From: Dastarcus helophoroides
Lineage: Eukaryota > Arthropoda > Insecta > Coleoptera > Bothrideridae
Direction of reading: 5' to 3'
DNA length: 64,000 nucleotides
NCBI GenBank assembly: GCA_028583605.1
Contig: CM053331.1
Location: forward strand, 15,422,857 to 15,486,856
Shown: in pieces, positions 46,151 through 58,223 of the stretch
Numbering within the stretch: position 1 is the stretch's first letter
Layout: every line of letters begins with the position of its first letter
The notes under the pieces: generated by a model
Database searches by the model: none
Told to the model about the DNA's origin: nothing
What the model saw: only the letters and a program-made list of their open reading frames with translations
Translations under genes and position numbers: made by a program

Positions 46151-47339
46151 TCCGATTACACAATGGGCCTCTGTTATGATATCTTGCGGTTAAGAAGTTC
46201 TAGACACAGAATTTTTAATTAATATTTAGGCACCTGCGAGAAAAATTAAAACCATGATCATAAAATATATAAATGTAGTATCATATTCCAACATTTTGCT
46301 TTTCACCCATATTGCACTTCGATAAAAATTTAAATTAAACATTAATTCCTGCACACCGATGGCAGCACTTCACACTTTAAAAAACGATCGCGGAACTATG
46401 AGAGTTAATAAGTATTCATCCAACGATTCTTTTAGTTAGAATTTCATAAATGGTAATGTGAACTGATAAATCACTGTCAGCTATTAATAATTCTCCAACC
46501 TGCTCAACAAGTTACAGAACTATTTACTAAAATTGTCATCTACACCTTTGCTCCGCCGTTCACCGAAGCATTCAGTAATTAAATGTTTTTCTGCGTGGTC
46601 TCACCCAAATGTCGTAGTCTTAACAACTCAGTTCCCTGCATCGGTAAATATAAAGTTAATTAATGGTACAACTAAATCATATCTTAGAAATTTATCGGAG
46701 GCATTATTTCTAATTAATATCTATTTCAACTGACTTATAATATTTCTAGCGGTAATGCTGTTCGAATAAACGTGGCGAAAGAAATCAGAGGCTTGTCCGT
46801 TCTAGAAACAAAACGCCAGTCGTGAGTACGTTGGTTAGGTAGGACAGACCTGTTCAATTAAGCAGCCTGAAGGTGTTCGCTCACACAGGAGACTAAAACC
46901 ATATTTCAAATAATAGCACACTAGCACTTAATTTGAATTTACAATGGAGTATCGGTAATAAACATCAACAAATCCCTTAATTATATTCATTCTATTGCTT
47001 TGTTTGCAAGAAAGTTTTTCTCTTTTTGTTGGAGATATCCTATCTAAAAAGTAATATTATATGCATGCTACAATTTGGCATGATGAATTCATCAATTTAT
47101 TTATTTACTTACCTGGCACCTTGTGTGTTAGTAGATATATCGGGAATATTCTACAATGGAAGTGACTTATAGCTTCGGATGGCATGTCGCCCTACAAAGG
47201 TAACTGCCAAGATGGTTTAATTGTCATTACTTGAGAACACTTATTGATGTTTAGTACACCAATTATAGAAAACCAAAATTAAACATAATATGATTTCATG
47301 GAAATGGAAATGGGGCAAATTTCATAATGAACTTTTGCT
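46151..47339. other. no gene recognised
   Basis: A less AT-biased part (46540-46910) contains the frame 46533-46733 and a donor-like CAGTC/GTGAGTACG near 46820, but no family similarity. An unannotated non-coding exon or regulatory region cannot be excluded. Confidence 0.3.
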
Positions 47340-49880
47340 GATAATTTTGCCTTCAAATTCAAATCAATTTGGCAAACAGGATAATTGTACATATTTTTTC
47401 AGACTCAACGGATCACAAGAAATATAGAAGTACAATACCTCAAAGTTCATAAAACGAATTCGAAATTTGACCCGAAATTTCGATTTCAAGTTGCAATTTT
47501 TAAAAGTAGTATAATTTTCAAATTTAAATTGAAAGCAAAAAGTCTACATGCGAAAAAAAGCACTAAAAATAAAAATATTTTGATATCTTTGATATTAATA
47601 TATAAACAGGAAATTTTGCAAAAAGAACCTAAACAAAAAACACCGTTATTGCCTAATTTTCAATTGAAATTTCAAGAGAAAATGTACATATTTCGGAATA
47701 TAGGCAGCAAAGATTTTCAGAATTTATAAGATATTTTACTGAAATTTCAAAACTAAGTGGACAAATTTTAAATAAAATTTTAAATTTTAAAGTTAATTCG
47801 AAATCTTAATAAGAGAATGTAAACTAAAAATATGCATTTGGAATTTGTATACAAAGAGTCGAAATTCAAATAAAAAATATAATTTACAGAGAAAAATATT
47901 CTCAAAATTTCAACAAATGAAAATCTTATACCTAACATAAAATTAGACCTAAGATTTTGATATTGCAAAAAAACTCAGAAAAACTCGAAATTTCCGAAGC
48001 ATGAGTTTGCTAGGTTTAACACCGAAATGGTAGAAAAATAGAAAAGATTAGAAAAGTTAGAAATTTAAGAAAATCCTGGAAAATTTAAAAGGAAATCAAA
48101 AATTATTACCCAAATTGATATAAACTTGAAACCTACTTTATAATGTTGCAGATTAAACTTTGAAGACCACTAAAAATATATTAGAATTTGATTTTTAGAA
48201 TTCATTTTTAAAGTTTTAATTTTAAGAAGAAACAAATATGTATAAATAAATAAAATAAAACACAAATTCTCAGTATCGTATCAAAATTTGACACAAAGGT
48301 TAGTCTTTCCAGTTAGATTCTAAAATACAGTGGTTTTAACTAGAGATTTAAAAAGCCAGGCATAAACTACATCCATATTAATAAAATTTCCTGTTAAACA
48401 GGTTTCTTCTTTTTGAAGAGGTAATCTGCTTTTCAAGTGTACAATTAAAATTTATAAAAAAAAAGCAAAAGTTCCTATAAGAATGTTCAAATTTTAGGAA
48501 AAAGCAAGTTAAAAATAGAAAACAAGTTGAATAGCTATTATCCAAATTTTTAAAAAACTTGCATTTTCAGACAAACATTAAAATGGGGACAAAATAACAA
48601 CATAGATTACGTCCAAAATTCAGACAAAAATAAAATAAAATAAAAATTTGAAAATACCTCAATTTTTATAAATAATATTCTCCAAATTTCTAAAATAATG
48701 AGAAAAATCTAAAATTTGTAAAGAGATGTTTTTAAGGTTTAAACTCTACATGTCAAAAAAAATAAATGAAATAATGTCGAAAACTTTAGTATAAGATAGA
48801 ATTTTGAAGAACTAAATCAAAATTTCTACAATAAATTTCTACATTTTAAGTTTAAAGTCGAAATTTTAGAAAAAATAAATCTAAAATTGCAGATTAATAC
48901 CTGCTACGGCATCCCAAAAAAATCTAGTCTCAGAATGTATTAAAATAATTCTTAAAATATCGATTTTATCTCGATCTACGACTTTTATTTCTAAATTTTG
49001 ATATTCAATCCTAATATTCGAATTTTCTCTCGACTTTCCGACATTTCAACTCAAAATTTCACTTGAAGGTTATTATTTATTATTTATTAGAAAAACTACA
49101 GATTTTTAAGTTAAAATCGAAAATTCGAGAGAACATGCAATATGTCAAGGTGAAACGACTTTTTGACTACAATTTACACAAAGAAAAGCTAAACCTTTGA
49201 GTTTAAGAATACCAAGCTTAAGCTTTATATTTCAAGGAAAAGGTTCAAATTTCATTAAAAAGGCAAATTTGGTGACACTAAGCTTCGGCCTTAATACGAA
49301 GTTTAGAGAAAAAAGTGAAATTTTGAAAAAAAATGAAACGTTTGAAATAGATTTAAAAAATTAACATTCCTATTAAAAAGTTTAGAAATGGAACTTCGAC
49401 TTTTTGCTTATAGACTTCTTTAGAAAGTCAAAATTTCTAAATTGGAATTAATGGCAAAATTTTGATAGAAATTATTCTTATTTTAATTTCTGGATATTTA
49501 AGAAAACAAAATTTAAAATCCAGTTTCAAAATTTTAAGAAAACAGTTAACATTTCGAAAAAATCTCGAAATTTATGAAAGTTGTTGCCCTTCAACCAAAA
49601 TGTTTTGGTTTTTATTTGAAATTTGTCTCGCAACGTCAATATTTCTATAAAATATTAACAAATGAATTAATTCACGTTTTAAAAGTTTAATTTTCTTTTC
49701 AAAATCCGAAATGGTGACCTATTTTCTAAGATTTTGATTTCCATCCCGAAATGTTGACAGGTCCGTTCGATATTTAGATATTGATTTTTAAAATTCAGTA
49801 TTTTTTCTCTTGATTTAAAATTTAAATTTAATTAGTGTCCGCTCGGTAAATTTAAATTTTTAATTATAACGATGTCAAAT
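47340..49880 (+). repeat. degenerate AT-rich repeat block, longest array
   Basis: About 2.5 kb of the same family, mostly A-rich on plus with T-rich units appearing near 48960-49060 and after 49680, so orientation changes inside the block. Units include GAAATTTCGATTTCAAG, AGTCGAAATTCAAATAAA and AAGTCGAAATTTTAGAAAA. Frames 47385-47729 (plus), 47780-47968 (minus) and 49462-49650 (plus) are compositional. Confidence 0.6.
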
Positions 49881-51812
49881 GCAAGCTTAGGAATTTGATT
49901 AATTAACTAGGTGACCCTCGCAAATTTGTTGCGCAGGATCGAGTAACTTTATGTTTCAAAATAAAATAATTTCTTTTTTGATTTTTATCGAATAGAATTA
50001 GATATTAATGGAATATAATTCAAAGGTTGGCGCTCTTATTCGAGTACCCGCTAGAATTACAGACTGCTGCGAATATTATTATCAACAACCACAAACATTC
50101 CAGAATGATTTCTGTTTCATAAATATGATCTCTGTTATAACCTCAAATAAAATTATGGTTAGCACTGTTGAGTTCTTAGAAGTGAAAGTTTGAGACTTGC
50201 TACTGGAATAAAAATAGCATGAAAGATACCCTTAAAGATACTCCAAATTTTAGTAAAAGTTTCGATTAAGCAGTTTTAAAGATTAGCCGGGACAAAAGAT
50301 TAGGCGACAGGCAGACAGAGGCAGCATAAAGGGATTTAGACGCTTCAATTCTAATAATATACATTGTCAAATATATATCACTAAGTCAGTTAAAGGCTCC
50401 TGCAATTTCTAAAAAAAAAAGAAAAATTAGTAAAACGAACTTTATTTCGCGTAGAAAATCCTAGAATAGGAGAAATATAGTTATCATAAAAATGATGAGT
50501 AAACTTAACCAATTTCTATTAAATGAATATCTTATGCCCAAAGTAAATTAAACATAAAATTCTTTTTGTATATTTAAGAAGGGAAAATGATATTAATAGA
50601 CAGACCAACCGTTTGATTTATCATGGTCCGGCATATGTATAGAACATTAGTTATAATTTTTTTTTAAATGTTTATAGAAAAAGTGTGTCAGATAAACTTT
50701 TTTTGTTAATTATTTGTCACTTTCCAATTACTTTGATTTTGTTTTCTTAGCTCTTATTTTGTTGTTTTGGTAAACTATTTTCGAGTTCTTAAATGACGCC
50801 TGCATTTTTTCTTTACTCATTTGAAAAATTCTTAATTTTCTGCATTCGGTAACATCAAATTTATAGGGGTTAGATTCGAAGAATTCCCAGAAATCATAAT
50901 TTTACTAATTTGTATCATTCATTTCTTAATGTTGTTTTTAAAGAAATCTAAGTACTAGAATGAAATCGTTACCAAAAACGAACATAGATATACTGGCAAA
51001 AATTTCATTTTAATTACTAACGTATGTTTAAAAATAGTATTAATTTATTTAATATGAGAATGGGTAAAATTATGAAATTATTATATTTTCTCGAACTTTT
51101 TCACTTCTAAACCCTGTAAAAATTGAAATCACCAAATGCAAAAAGATATGTAAATTCTAAAATAGCAAACAAAAAATACGGATGTCATTTGAAATTTCAA
51201 AGTTCATTACCGTAACAATGAAACAAAAGCAGGAAAAAAGAAGTTAAGGTCACCAAAATGTGGCAAATAGTTAACCAAAAAAGATTATCTAAAATAGTCT
51301 GTTCTAAATTTTTTTAAAAAAGTTACAGCCAATGTTCCAGACATGCGTCGGATGGTGCCGTATACTTTGCATAGAGTTACGCCTGTTCTTAAACATCTTA
51401 CTGTCAATCTCTCTCTAAGCCGCCAGTCTCCCGATTACGTGCCATATTTCGCTGTGCGTCGAATTACCTTACTTATACATTATCATCACATGAACTAAGC
51501 ATTATCATATTCTGATATTAAGTTGGTAGTGATGTTAGTAAATTTTTCACCAAAAGATTTTCCATCTTGCTAAAAAATCACAAATTTCTATGATTCATTG
51601 GTTATTTTTAAATCAACTTTTATAAATTTAGTACATTTATAGTTTTGGTAAGATTTTGAATGCGATCGAAAAATTCCTCCTATGTTAATAGATTCTTAAC
51701 CAAAGTTATATTACAGAGTGCTATAGATTTTAGTAATTCTCCGATATAATGGTAAAAGAACTTGCATAAAATTTCGTCATAAAAATGCCAGTTGAGTATG
51801 TTGTAGCCCAGT
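49881..51812. other. no gene recognised
   Basis: The plus frame 50008-50193 resembles nothing known. A less AT-biased segment at 51330-51480 shows no coding or RNA signature that I recognise. Confidence 0.4.
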
Positions 51813-51960
51813 GGTGCCAAACTTTTAAGTTGTTTAGGCCAGATCACAAGTAAAAATTTTACGTCAGCTACAAAGGCGAAATAAAAAAAACCACTAACAC
51901 TGTTGAAGCCACAATTAAAAAAAGAAAAAAAAGATAAACCACCTGAAACATCTTTTAATA
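51813..51960 (+). mobile_element. single hAT-like end
   Basis: CAGTGGTGCCAAACTTTTAA followed by TTAGGCCAGATCACAAG resembles the terminal sequence of Charlie/Tip100-type hAT elements (CAGTGGT, then CAAACTTTT and GGCC). No matching right end was found nearby, so this is a fragment of undefined length. Confidence 0.35.
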
Positions 51961-52059
51961 TAAAACCAGAGGTGCGTTCTTAAAAGTTGAGAAAGCACAG
52001 CTTTCCCTCTAAAATGGAACTACACATATTAATATTTTTAAACCTCTGCTTTTCTTTAC

Positions 52060-53164
52060 ACGACACCTATGACCAGAAATTTAGAGTTGAAATCAGAAAT
52101 GATCAAGCTTTTTAAGTTGCTTGAAATTTAAAATATCTAAGAACAAATTTATTAACAAAAACTATCAAAATTTCCAAGTTTTTTAACATTATGAAATTTC
52201 GAGATTGTTTTCAAAATTTTATTACATTCTTAAAATCCCAAGTTCAGATTAGAAATTTTTATTCTTTAGGAGATAAAAAAGTCCGAATCTTAAGAAGAGA
52301 AGAAAACCAAATTTTGACCAACAGTGAAAACGGTTCAAAAAACAAATCTAAAAAAATAATGTTTCTTAAAGATCTGACTTTAATAATGAAATTGTTACTT
52401 TCCTAGAAGCTTTGAATTTCAATTAAAAGTTGATAATTCTAATTTTTATTAAAATTTCTAATTGATATTTTTAAACTCGAAAAGTGAAAAAAATTGTCAA
52501 TAAACTTTAAGTTATTTTTACAAAAATTCTACTCTTTCCCGAAATACTCGAATAAAGTCAAAAAATTTAGTTAAAATTCAAAGTGTCGTGGTTAAAATTC
52601 AAAATTTTATGAAGAATTAGGTTAAAATTTTCTGATTAACATGAATATTTTCTATTTCTTTATTTCGAAATTTTGATCTTAGAACTCGAAACATTTGACT
52701 TTAAAATAGAAATTTGGACTTTTTTCGAGAGATTTTAAATTTAATATGGAGCTAAAAATTAGCTGGATATAATTAAATAAATAACTTCGAGAAAAATAAT
52801 AAATTTATGTTTTTTTTCTAAATTTTAAATTTAATCTTAAAATTCCAGTTTTCATAGAAATGCTAAATTAATATAAAGTAAAATAAAAATGTTCAAGATG
52901 ATCTAAAGGGTTTTAAATTCGAAAATTTTTATTTTTATAAATAATGTTTACCTTGAAATTGTTCGAATTTTATCTTTCAAAAGTTTTAAGTTTAACGCCA
53001 AATTCCTAAAAAAATTCCTGTCAAAGTAGTGACTTTAATTTTTTTTAATTAAAATTTCTACTTTAAAAGTTAAATATTTGAAAATTAATATATTTTGGGG
53101 TTTAATTTCAATTTGTCATTAATGTGAAATTCATTTTTATCAGTTTTGGACTTCTCAGGCTATT
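52060..53164. repeat. degenerate AT-rich repeat block, mixed orientation
   Basis: Same family as 14250-15200, for example ATGAAATTTCGAGATTG, TTTCGAAATTTTGATC and AGTTAAAATTCAAAG. The block continues after the hAT insertion at 53165-54131. The frame 52191-52406 is compositional. Confidence 0.55.
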
Positions 53165-53277
53165 GTTCACTAAACATCGACAGTTTGTACTATCAATATT
53201 ATCGATGAGCCCCTTACAAAAATATCGATATTATCGATAGTACTATCGATAGTCCTTGCCGATAGTTTTATTTAAAA

Positions 53278-53410
53278 TTATGTATGTGCTGGATGTTTAC
53301 TTTTAATATGATCTTTTAGGTTGCTTGTATTTCCACTCGATTTGTATTTTACTTTACATAATTTGCAAGCAGCAGACAAATTTATCAAAAATATACTTAT
53401 GACAAATTAT
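53278..53410 (-). pseudogene. hAT transposase BED zinc finger fragment
   Basis: Reading the minus strand, CKLCKVKYKSSGNTSNLKDH then IKSKHPAHT precedes a TAA at 53278-53280. CxxC followed by the TSNLxxH helix and a second His four residues on is the BED finger that begins many hAT transposases, which bind sub-terminal DNA. The catalytic and dimerisation domains are absent, so this is an N-terminal remnant in an internally deleted element. Confidence 0.7.
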
Positions 53411-53599
53411 ATTTTCACAGAATTCACAGAATGGTAGAATGCACACTATTGATGGGTGGCTTACGCTCACTAAATGTTTGAACCTATTGCTAGTCTTAAT
53501 ACTTGATCCTTAATTTACAAGTTTTTGTTGAGTGTTTTCCCTTTAATAATAGATGGCTCCACATCATTTTATGATATTGAAGTAGACCAAAATTTTTGT

Positions 53600-53870
53600 T
53601 ATAGTAGACTCCTGCTAAAGCTGCGCTCACCATACTGGATCGACCGTTGAAATTGCGCCTCCCCGGTTATCCCTACCTTTGTCGAAAAATATATATGCGC
53701 TCCTTGCGCGCTGAGTGGGTTATTCATAAGTAGCGCTAAGACTCGGAAGTCCAATTCGTTGTTCAACAATTAGAGTGGGGGAATATCCACGCAACTTTGA
53801 TCATCGTATCCTGACAACTTTAACGAGCGGACAACGTTAACGGGTGCAATTTTAGCGGTAGACAACTGTA
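53600..53870. mobile_element. pogo/Tigger-like MITE nested in hAT
   Basis: TAGTAGACTCCTGCTAAAGC then TGCGCTC faces, inverted, CAGTTGTCTACCGCTAAAAT then TGCACCC across about 270 bp, with TA next to both ends. These are ends of the pogo type. The interior is clearly richer in G and C than the host hAT element and has no transposase. Confidence 0.6.
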
Positions 53871-54131
53871 TTGAGGGTGAATGTGGACGTCATCTAGCGA
53901 CCAAAGGAGAAAACTTGACATAAATATCAAATGGTCAGCTACTTTGTATTTATATATACATTACATATGTATACCTAATAAATGTGTTACTGGATTTAGT
54001 TACTAAACTTTAAATGGAAACAGAATCAAAAGCTCATTAAATTTCATAAAAAGTATCGATATTACCGAACAATACTATCGACCGTCAAAACTATCGATAT
54101 TATCGATAGTTCCTATTTATGTTTAGTGAAA

Positions 54132-54760
54132 AAGCTATTTAACATTTTTTCTGAAATTTCGGTATTTAGGCTTGAATTTTAAGGTTCAAGTCGAAATTTG
54201 GTAAAATATTAGAGATTTCAAAAAGATTTTGTTTTATTAAAGAGAAATGTCTTTCTTTAATCTCAAACTTCCAAAATAAACCCAAAAATTTAACACTTAA
54301 AATTTTGAATCTATTTTGAAAATTTTGAACTTAAACTTGAACTTGTATTTTCGTTTCTAAAAATTCTATAAAAGACTGACAAAATAAACTATTTTAAGAT
54401 TTTAACATTGATCGTTAAAATTTTGACTTTGATCTTAAAGTTTGAACTATTTTTTTTGGAAACTTTGAATTTAAGCTCAAAATTTTGACATTTTCTCGTA
54501 GTTCCGTGTTTTAAATTTTAAAGTCGAAACCTCAAGGACGTTTTTGTTGAGTTATTTTTTGAGATATTTAAATTTTGAATTTTATCTAAGAAGCTTTAGT
54601 ATCAAGTTAAAAATAATACTTTTTAAAAAATCCCATTTATAAATTTCCAGGTATCTTTGAAATTGTTGTTGAAAGTTATTTGTTCCAAATTTTTCATTCT
54701 AAAGTTAAAATTTTTAATTTTTTTCAAGCATTTGACTTTAAAATCCAATTATCTGATAGA
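54132..54760 (-). repeat. degenerate AT-rich repeat block, T-rich on plus
   Basis: Continuation of 52060-53164 beyond the hAT insertion, with units such as AAAATTTTGAATCTATTTTG and CAAAATTTTGACATTTTCTCG. Confidence 0.55.
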
Positions 54761-55795
54761 GCAGCGCACATTTGAAGATATTCTTTGGCGAATAGTCTTT
54801 TAATAATAAGAGTGTTTTTATTTAAGAAACTATCACATCTTCAAGAGATGCAAGTGAACGTCGCACAATGTATTGACATTTTGTTGCGTCCCACAGTGGG
54901 TCGAAATAAATAAATTTTGGCCAAAACTTTCAAAATTAGAGAACTTACTTAATAATAGTTGGTCATTACAGACAAAATATTACAAAAATTACTTGTTAAT
55001 TTTCAATTTTTACGACAAAAAAATAAGCTCTGTTCATGTCTGAAATTAACGGATCACCTCACAGGGTCCCCACAAAGACCGATCTAACGATATTTCCTCT
55101 TCCCTCCCTCACCCCAACCACGGTGAGCCTGTTGGTGTCTGCTGATAAATGAAAGATTTTAAAAATTCTTCTAGATATGTTTCAGTATTTCCTTCTAGTA
55201 TACAAATCAGAGCACTCGTCGATAATTTGAAACCTGATACGTCAAGTTGAGAATTTCTCATAATTTTCTAACTTATTGGGGTAACAAAAGTCACCTACAT
55301 TTTAATTGTAAATACTGAAATTAAAATTTCCGTTAAAAAGTCATAATTCAATAAACTGAAATCGTATTAAGATATTCTAAATCTCTAAATCATCCATCTA
55401 CTGCTGTATAATCGGCTAATATCTAATTCATGTTTCATACGTTTATTGGCACTGTTTAAGCTGAAATCTGCGAAGTATACTCGTGTTATTTCGCGAAAGT
55501 AAGGCATCATATATTCTTATCCTTGCAATTATTCACAAATAATCGTTTCAGCACAAGATAATTGCACTAAAATCTTACTTTTACCTTTCCGGAAGGTTCA
55601 TTTATCGAATTTATTGTAGACTTAATTGCGGTTGGAAATTTTGTTTAGGCCTAATTAAAGTTTACGTCTATTTTTACTTTCTGACATAGCATTTTATCTA
55701 TTAATGTACAATTAGAATATGCGGAAAAAGTGCTACCACAGATTACTAGGAATTTCAGATTTGAGCTATCGGAATTAGCTTGTGGTGAAATGACT
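54761..55795. other. no gene recognised
   Basis: Pyrimidine-rich CCTCTTCCCTCCCTCACCCC at about 55097 precedes ACG/GTGAGCC. No coding support was found. Confidence 0.35.
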
Positions 55796-55799
55796 ACCT

Positions 55800-56218
55800 A
55801 AGCCTTCCGTTTCCCTTTCTTCCACCACAATCGCAGTGGCAAAGACCAAAATAGTGCAATCGCCTCTTCACGGTAAGTGGGTGGAGGGGGTTAGCCGGTC
55901 TCACGGAGGCAGATCTCCCGTACGGGCAAGAACGAATCACTGCAACGCACCCACCACTCCACCGGCGGGTGTCACTGAGTCCTAAACATCAGTTCAAGTT
56001 CGGTTCTCAGAGAGTTAGAACGTGGGGTTCTCGACTTCGATGTCGCATAAAGACCGCGTGTCTTGCAAAATCCCAGTGATGTGACACTTTGACACAGTGA
56101 GCTGTAGTTTTTTTGTTTCTTTTTAGTTTGTTATCGACAAACCTGCTGGTGATATTGTTTATTTATGTACACTTTGTTTTGTTTACGTTTCGACGACCTT
56201 CAATCAAATTTTTAGTTG
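55800..56218 (+). promoter_or_regulatory. candidate promoter and non-coding first exon
   Basis: This is the most GC- and CpG-rich stretch in the right half of the window. A TCAGTT initiator (A at 55991) is followed at about +27 to +31 by AGAAC, one base from a canonical DPE position. A strong donor TTG/GTGAGT ends the putative exon at 56218, giving about 228 nt. A second donor-like ACG/GTAAGT lies at about 55880. The only ATG frame (56040) is 14 codons, so the exon would be untranslated. No TATA box is evident at -31. No downstream coding exon was recognised in the window, so the gene, if real, would have a long first intron. Confidence 0.4.
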
Positions 56219-57851
56219 GTGAGTCGCATGGATAGTATATGAATTTTGGTTGTCGATATTACGAAATAGTAATTAATAAGTTGCTGCCTCATTAGTAATG
56301 CCGTTGGAATGTCGGAAGACCAGAACCTTATCTTAATGATTTGAGACAATTTAATGGAATTTAATTAATAACAATAAGTAATAATACGGTTATTTTGAAT
56401 AAGGAAAGAGTGAGAGCCACTGAAACAGAATTACATATTTCATACACCTAACGTAAATATAATTGGGCAAGATATTTTTTGTCTATGAATCGTATATGTC
56501 TAATGTTGTCATTATTTAGGAGTTGGAAAAAAAACTTTTGCTACTGATATATCGCATCCTAGAATTCAAAATTTTTAGAATTTTTTGAAGGTAGCGTAAA
56601 ATTTAAACGATATTCCTTATAAATCGAATTACATCAAAGAAGGAACGATATTCAGTAATTGTCTTAATTGACATAAATTGAAAAGTAGGTGGTTTTCATT
56701 TATGATTGGGATACCAATGACAACTTTTTTTGAGTTGTTAACTATATTTGTATATACGTCCTTTTATACATTATGCATCACATTATGTTGATATTACAGA
56801 CTGCATAATTTTCTTCATTGTTATGACTGATATGTTATGTATACTTTCTTTTACACAAGCAGTTAATGCGAATAGTGTTTATTTATTTTGTTGTTACTAC
56901 ATACACCAGATCGCCGGATATAAAATAATGGAAATGAGTACGGATATCGGAATGAAACAAGTGTCTTTTATATAAATTCATTTCATTTCAGCAATAAATT
57001 TAGCATGATCAACCAAATGAATGTGTACGACTAGCCCTCTCTAAGTATTTGTTACCCGAAAGCAACAGAAATTTGCCAATAACATAACCAATTTCCATGT
57101 TGATGATATAAAAATTTTAGAAATTGTAGCTAAATCTTCAAATAAATTTCTATCTTTGCAGCTCCTAAACCATCAACAGTATAATAATACATGTTTGGAT
57201 CAGTTGTACCATAATTTGTGATGCTGCCTCAGTTTTAATTTTCCGCATTCCTACTTATTCAGCCTGTTTACCATAGTACAACGTACAACATACGTATTGC
57301 ATTTTAATATAATACGTATAATAATTATATTTTTAGTAAAATTATTAATAATTGCATTATTAATAACGTTATTAAGGAATTGCTAAAGTGGCTTATTCTA
57401 TCAAAAATTATAACTATAGTAGCTGTTTAGGAATCTACGTAATGATTTCTTTATTAAGGGGACGTAAGTCGACGTAAATAACGGAGTGAAGTAATATGCA
57501 TTGGAAATCATCTGGACTTAGTGATAAACAATGAGAGGATTATATTATTGAAGTCATTATTGTGAAATTTTAAAATTTTGATCACATTATTGTTTTTATT
57601 TTTTGATATCTTAAAGATTGCATAACAAGACAAAGAGAATAATTAAAATATAAAATGCTAGCAGTTTTGTGAACTTCTTCCTAAGCTATTTCCCGAGGGA
57701 ATCTGCATATTTCAAGCAATATCCCCAAAATGATATTGCTACGTAGAAAAAAACATTTGATGATATGGATTTGCCAACTCACATTCTTAAGTTGGCATTG
57801 ATAATTTTCCTTGCATTGCTTCAATAACTTGTGTTTTGTTCAACTGATTGG
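56219..57851. other. no gene recognised
   Basis: AT-rich. The plus frame 56748-56975 is hydrophobic but unrecognised. This would be first-intron sequence if the preceding exon is real. Confidence 0.4.
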
Positions 57852-58074
57852 CTAAAGAAGGTTTCACCCCTTTACCACATCAGCAGTTAAATAAATAATT
57901 ACGCGATACGTATTTCGCCAGCAGAACTGGCATTTTCAAGCGTACTAATGAAAATGCCAGTTCTGCTGGCGAAATAAGTGTCGCGTAATTATTTATTCAA
58001 TTGCCGATGTGGTAAAGGGGTGAAACGTTCTTTGGACTTAATCACAAGCCGCAGTGTTTAGTTCAGTGCTTTAG
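57852..58074. mobile_element. hairpin element family C, near-perfect palindrome
   Basis: Arms of about 83 bp (about 57855-57937 and 57950-58033) differ at only a few positions; both contain TTTCACCCCTTTACCACATC, ATAAATAATTACGCGA and TTCGCCAGCAGAACTGGCAT. A 40-bp tail follows (GGACTTAATCACAAGCC to GCTTTAG). CAACTGATTGG stands on both sides (57841-57851 and 58075-58085), an 11-bp direct repeat, with CTAAAG...CTTTAG outermost. Target duplications of 9-11 bp suggest a Mutator-like element; the class is otherwise unknown. The diverged relative at 17700-17921 shares the tail. Confidence 0.8.
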
Positions 58075-58223
58075 CAACTGATTGGCGATGATTTTATACC
58101 GAAAACACCTATTCAAATTGTTGACCAACATTGTGACATTAAATTAGGTGCTGATATGTAATTATCTTGCTATAAGCAAAGAATACTTTTTTCACAACAC
58201 TAAGAAATGTTCTCGATATACAT
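58075..58223. other. spacer, nothing recognised
   Basis: Short AT-rich spacer between two inverted-repeat elements. Confidence 0.4.

Larger units (their letters stand above)
53165..54131 (-). mobile_element. hAT transposon relic with 8-bp target duplication
   Basis: Ends GTTCACTAAACAT (left) and, inverted, TTTCACTAAACAT (right) are flanked by AGGCTATT (53157-53164) and AAGCTATT (54132-54139), a 7-of-8 match and the length expected of hAT insertions. Sub-terminal ATCGATATTATCGATAG and ACTATCGATAGT words at both ends are typical of repeated transposase sites. Minus-strand coding remnants include a BED-type zinc finger (53278-53410). The element interrupts a degenerate AT repeat block and itself carries a pogo-like insertion (53600-53870). 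Confidence 0.75.

Noticed and set aside
47385..49650. Genes from frames at 47385-47729, 47780-47968 and 49462-49650
   Set aside because: Same compositional explanation; no motif and no splice context.
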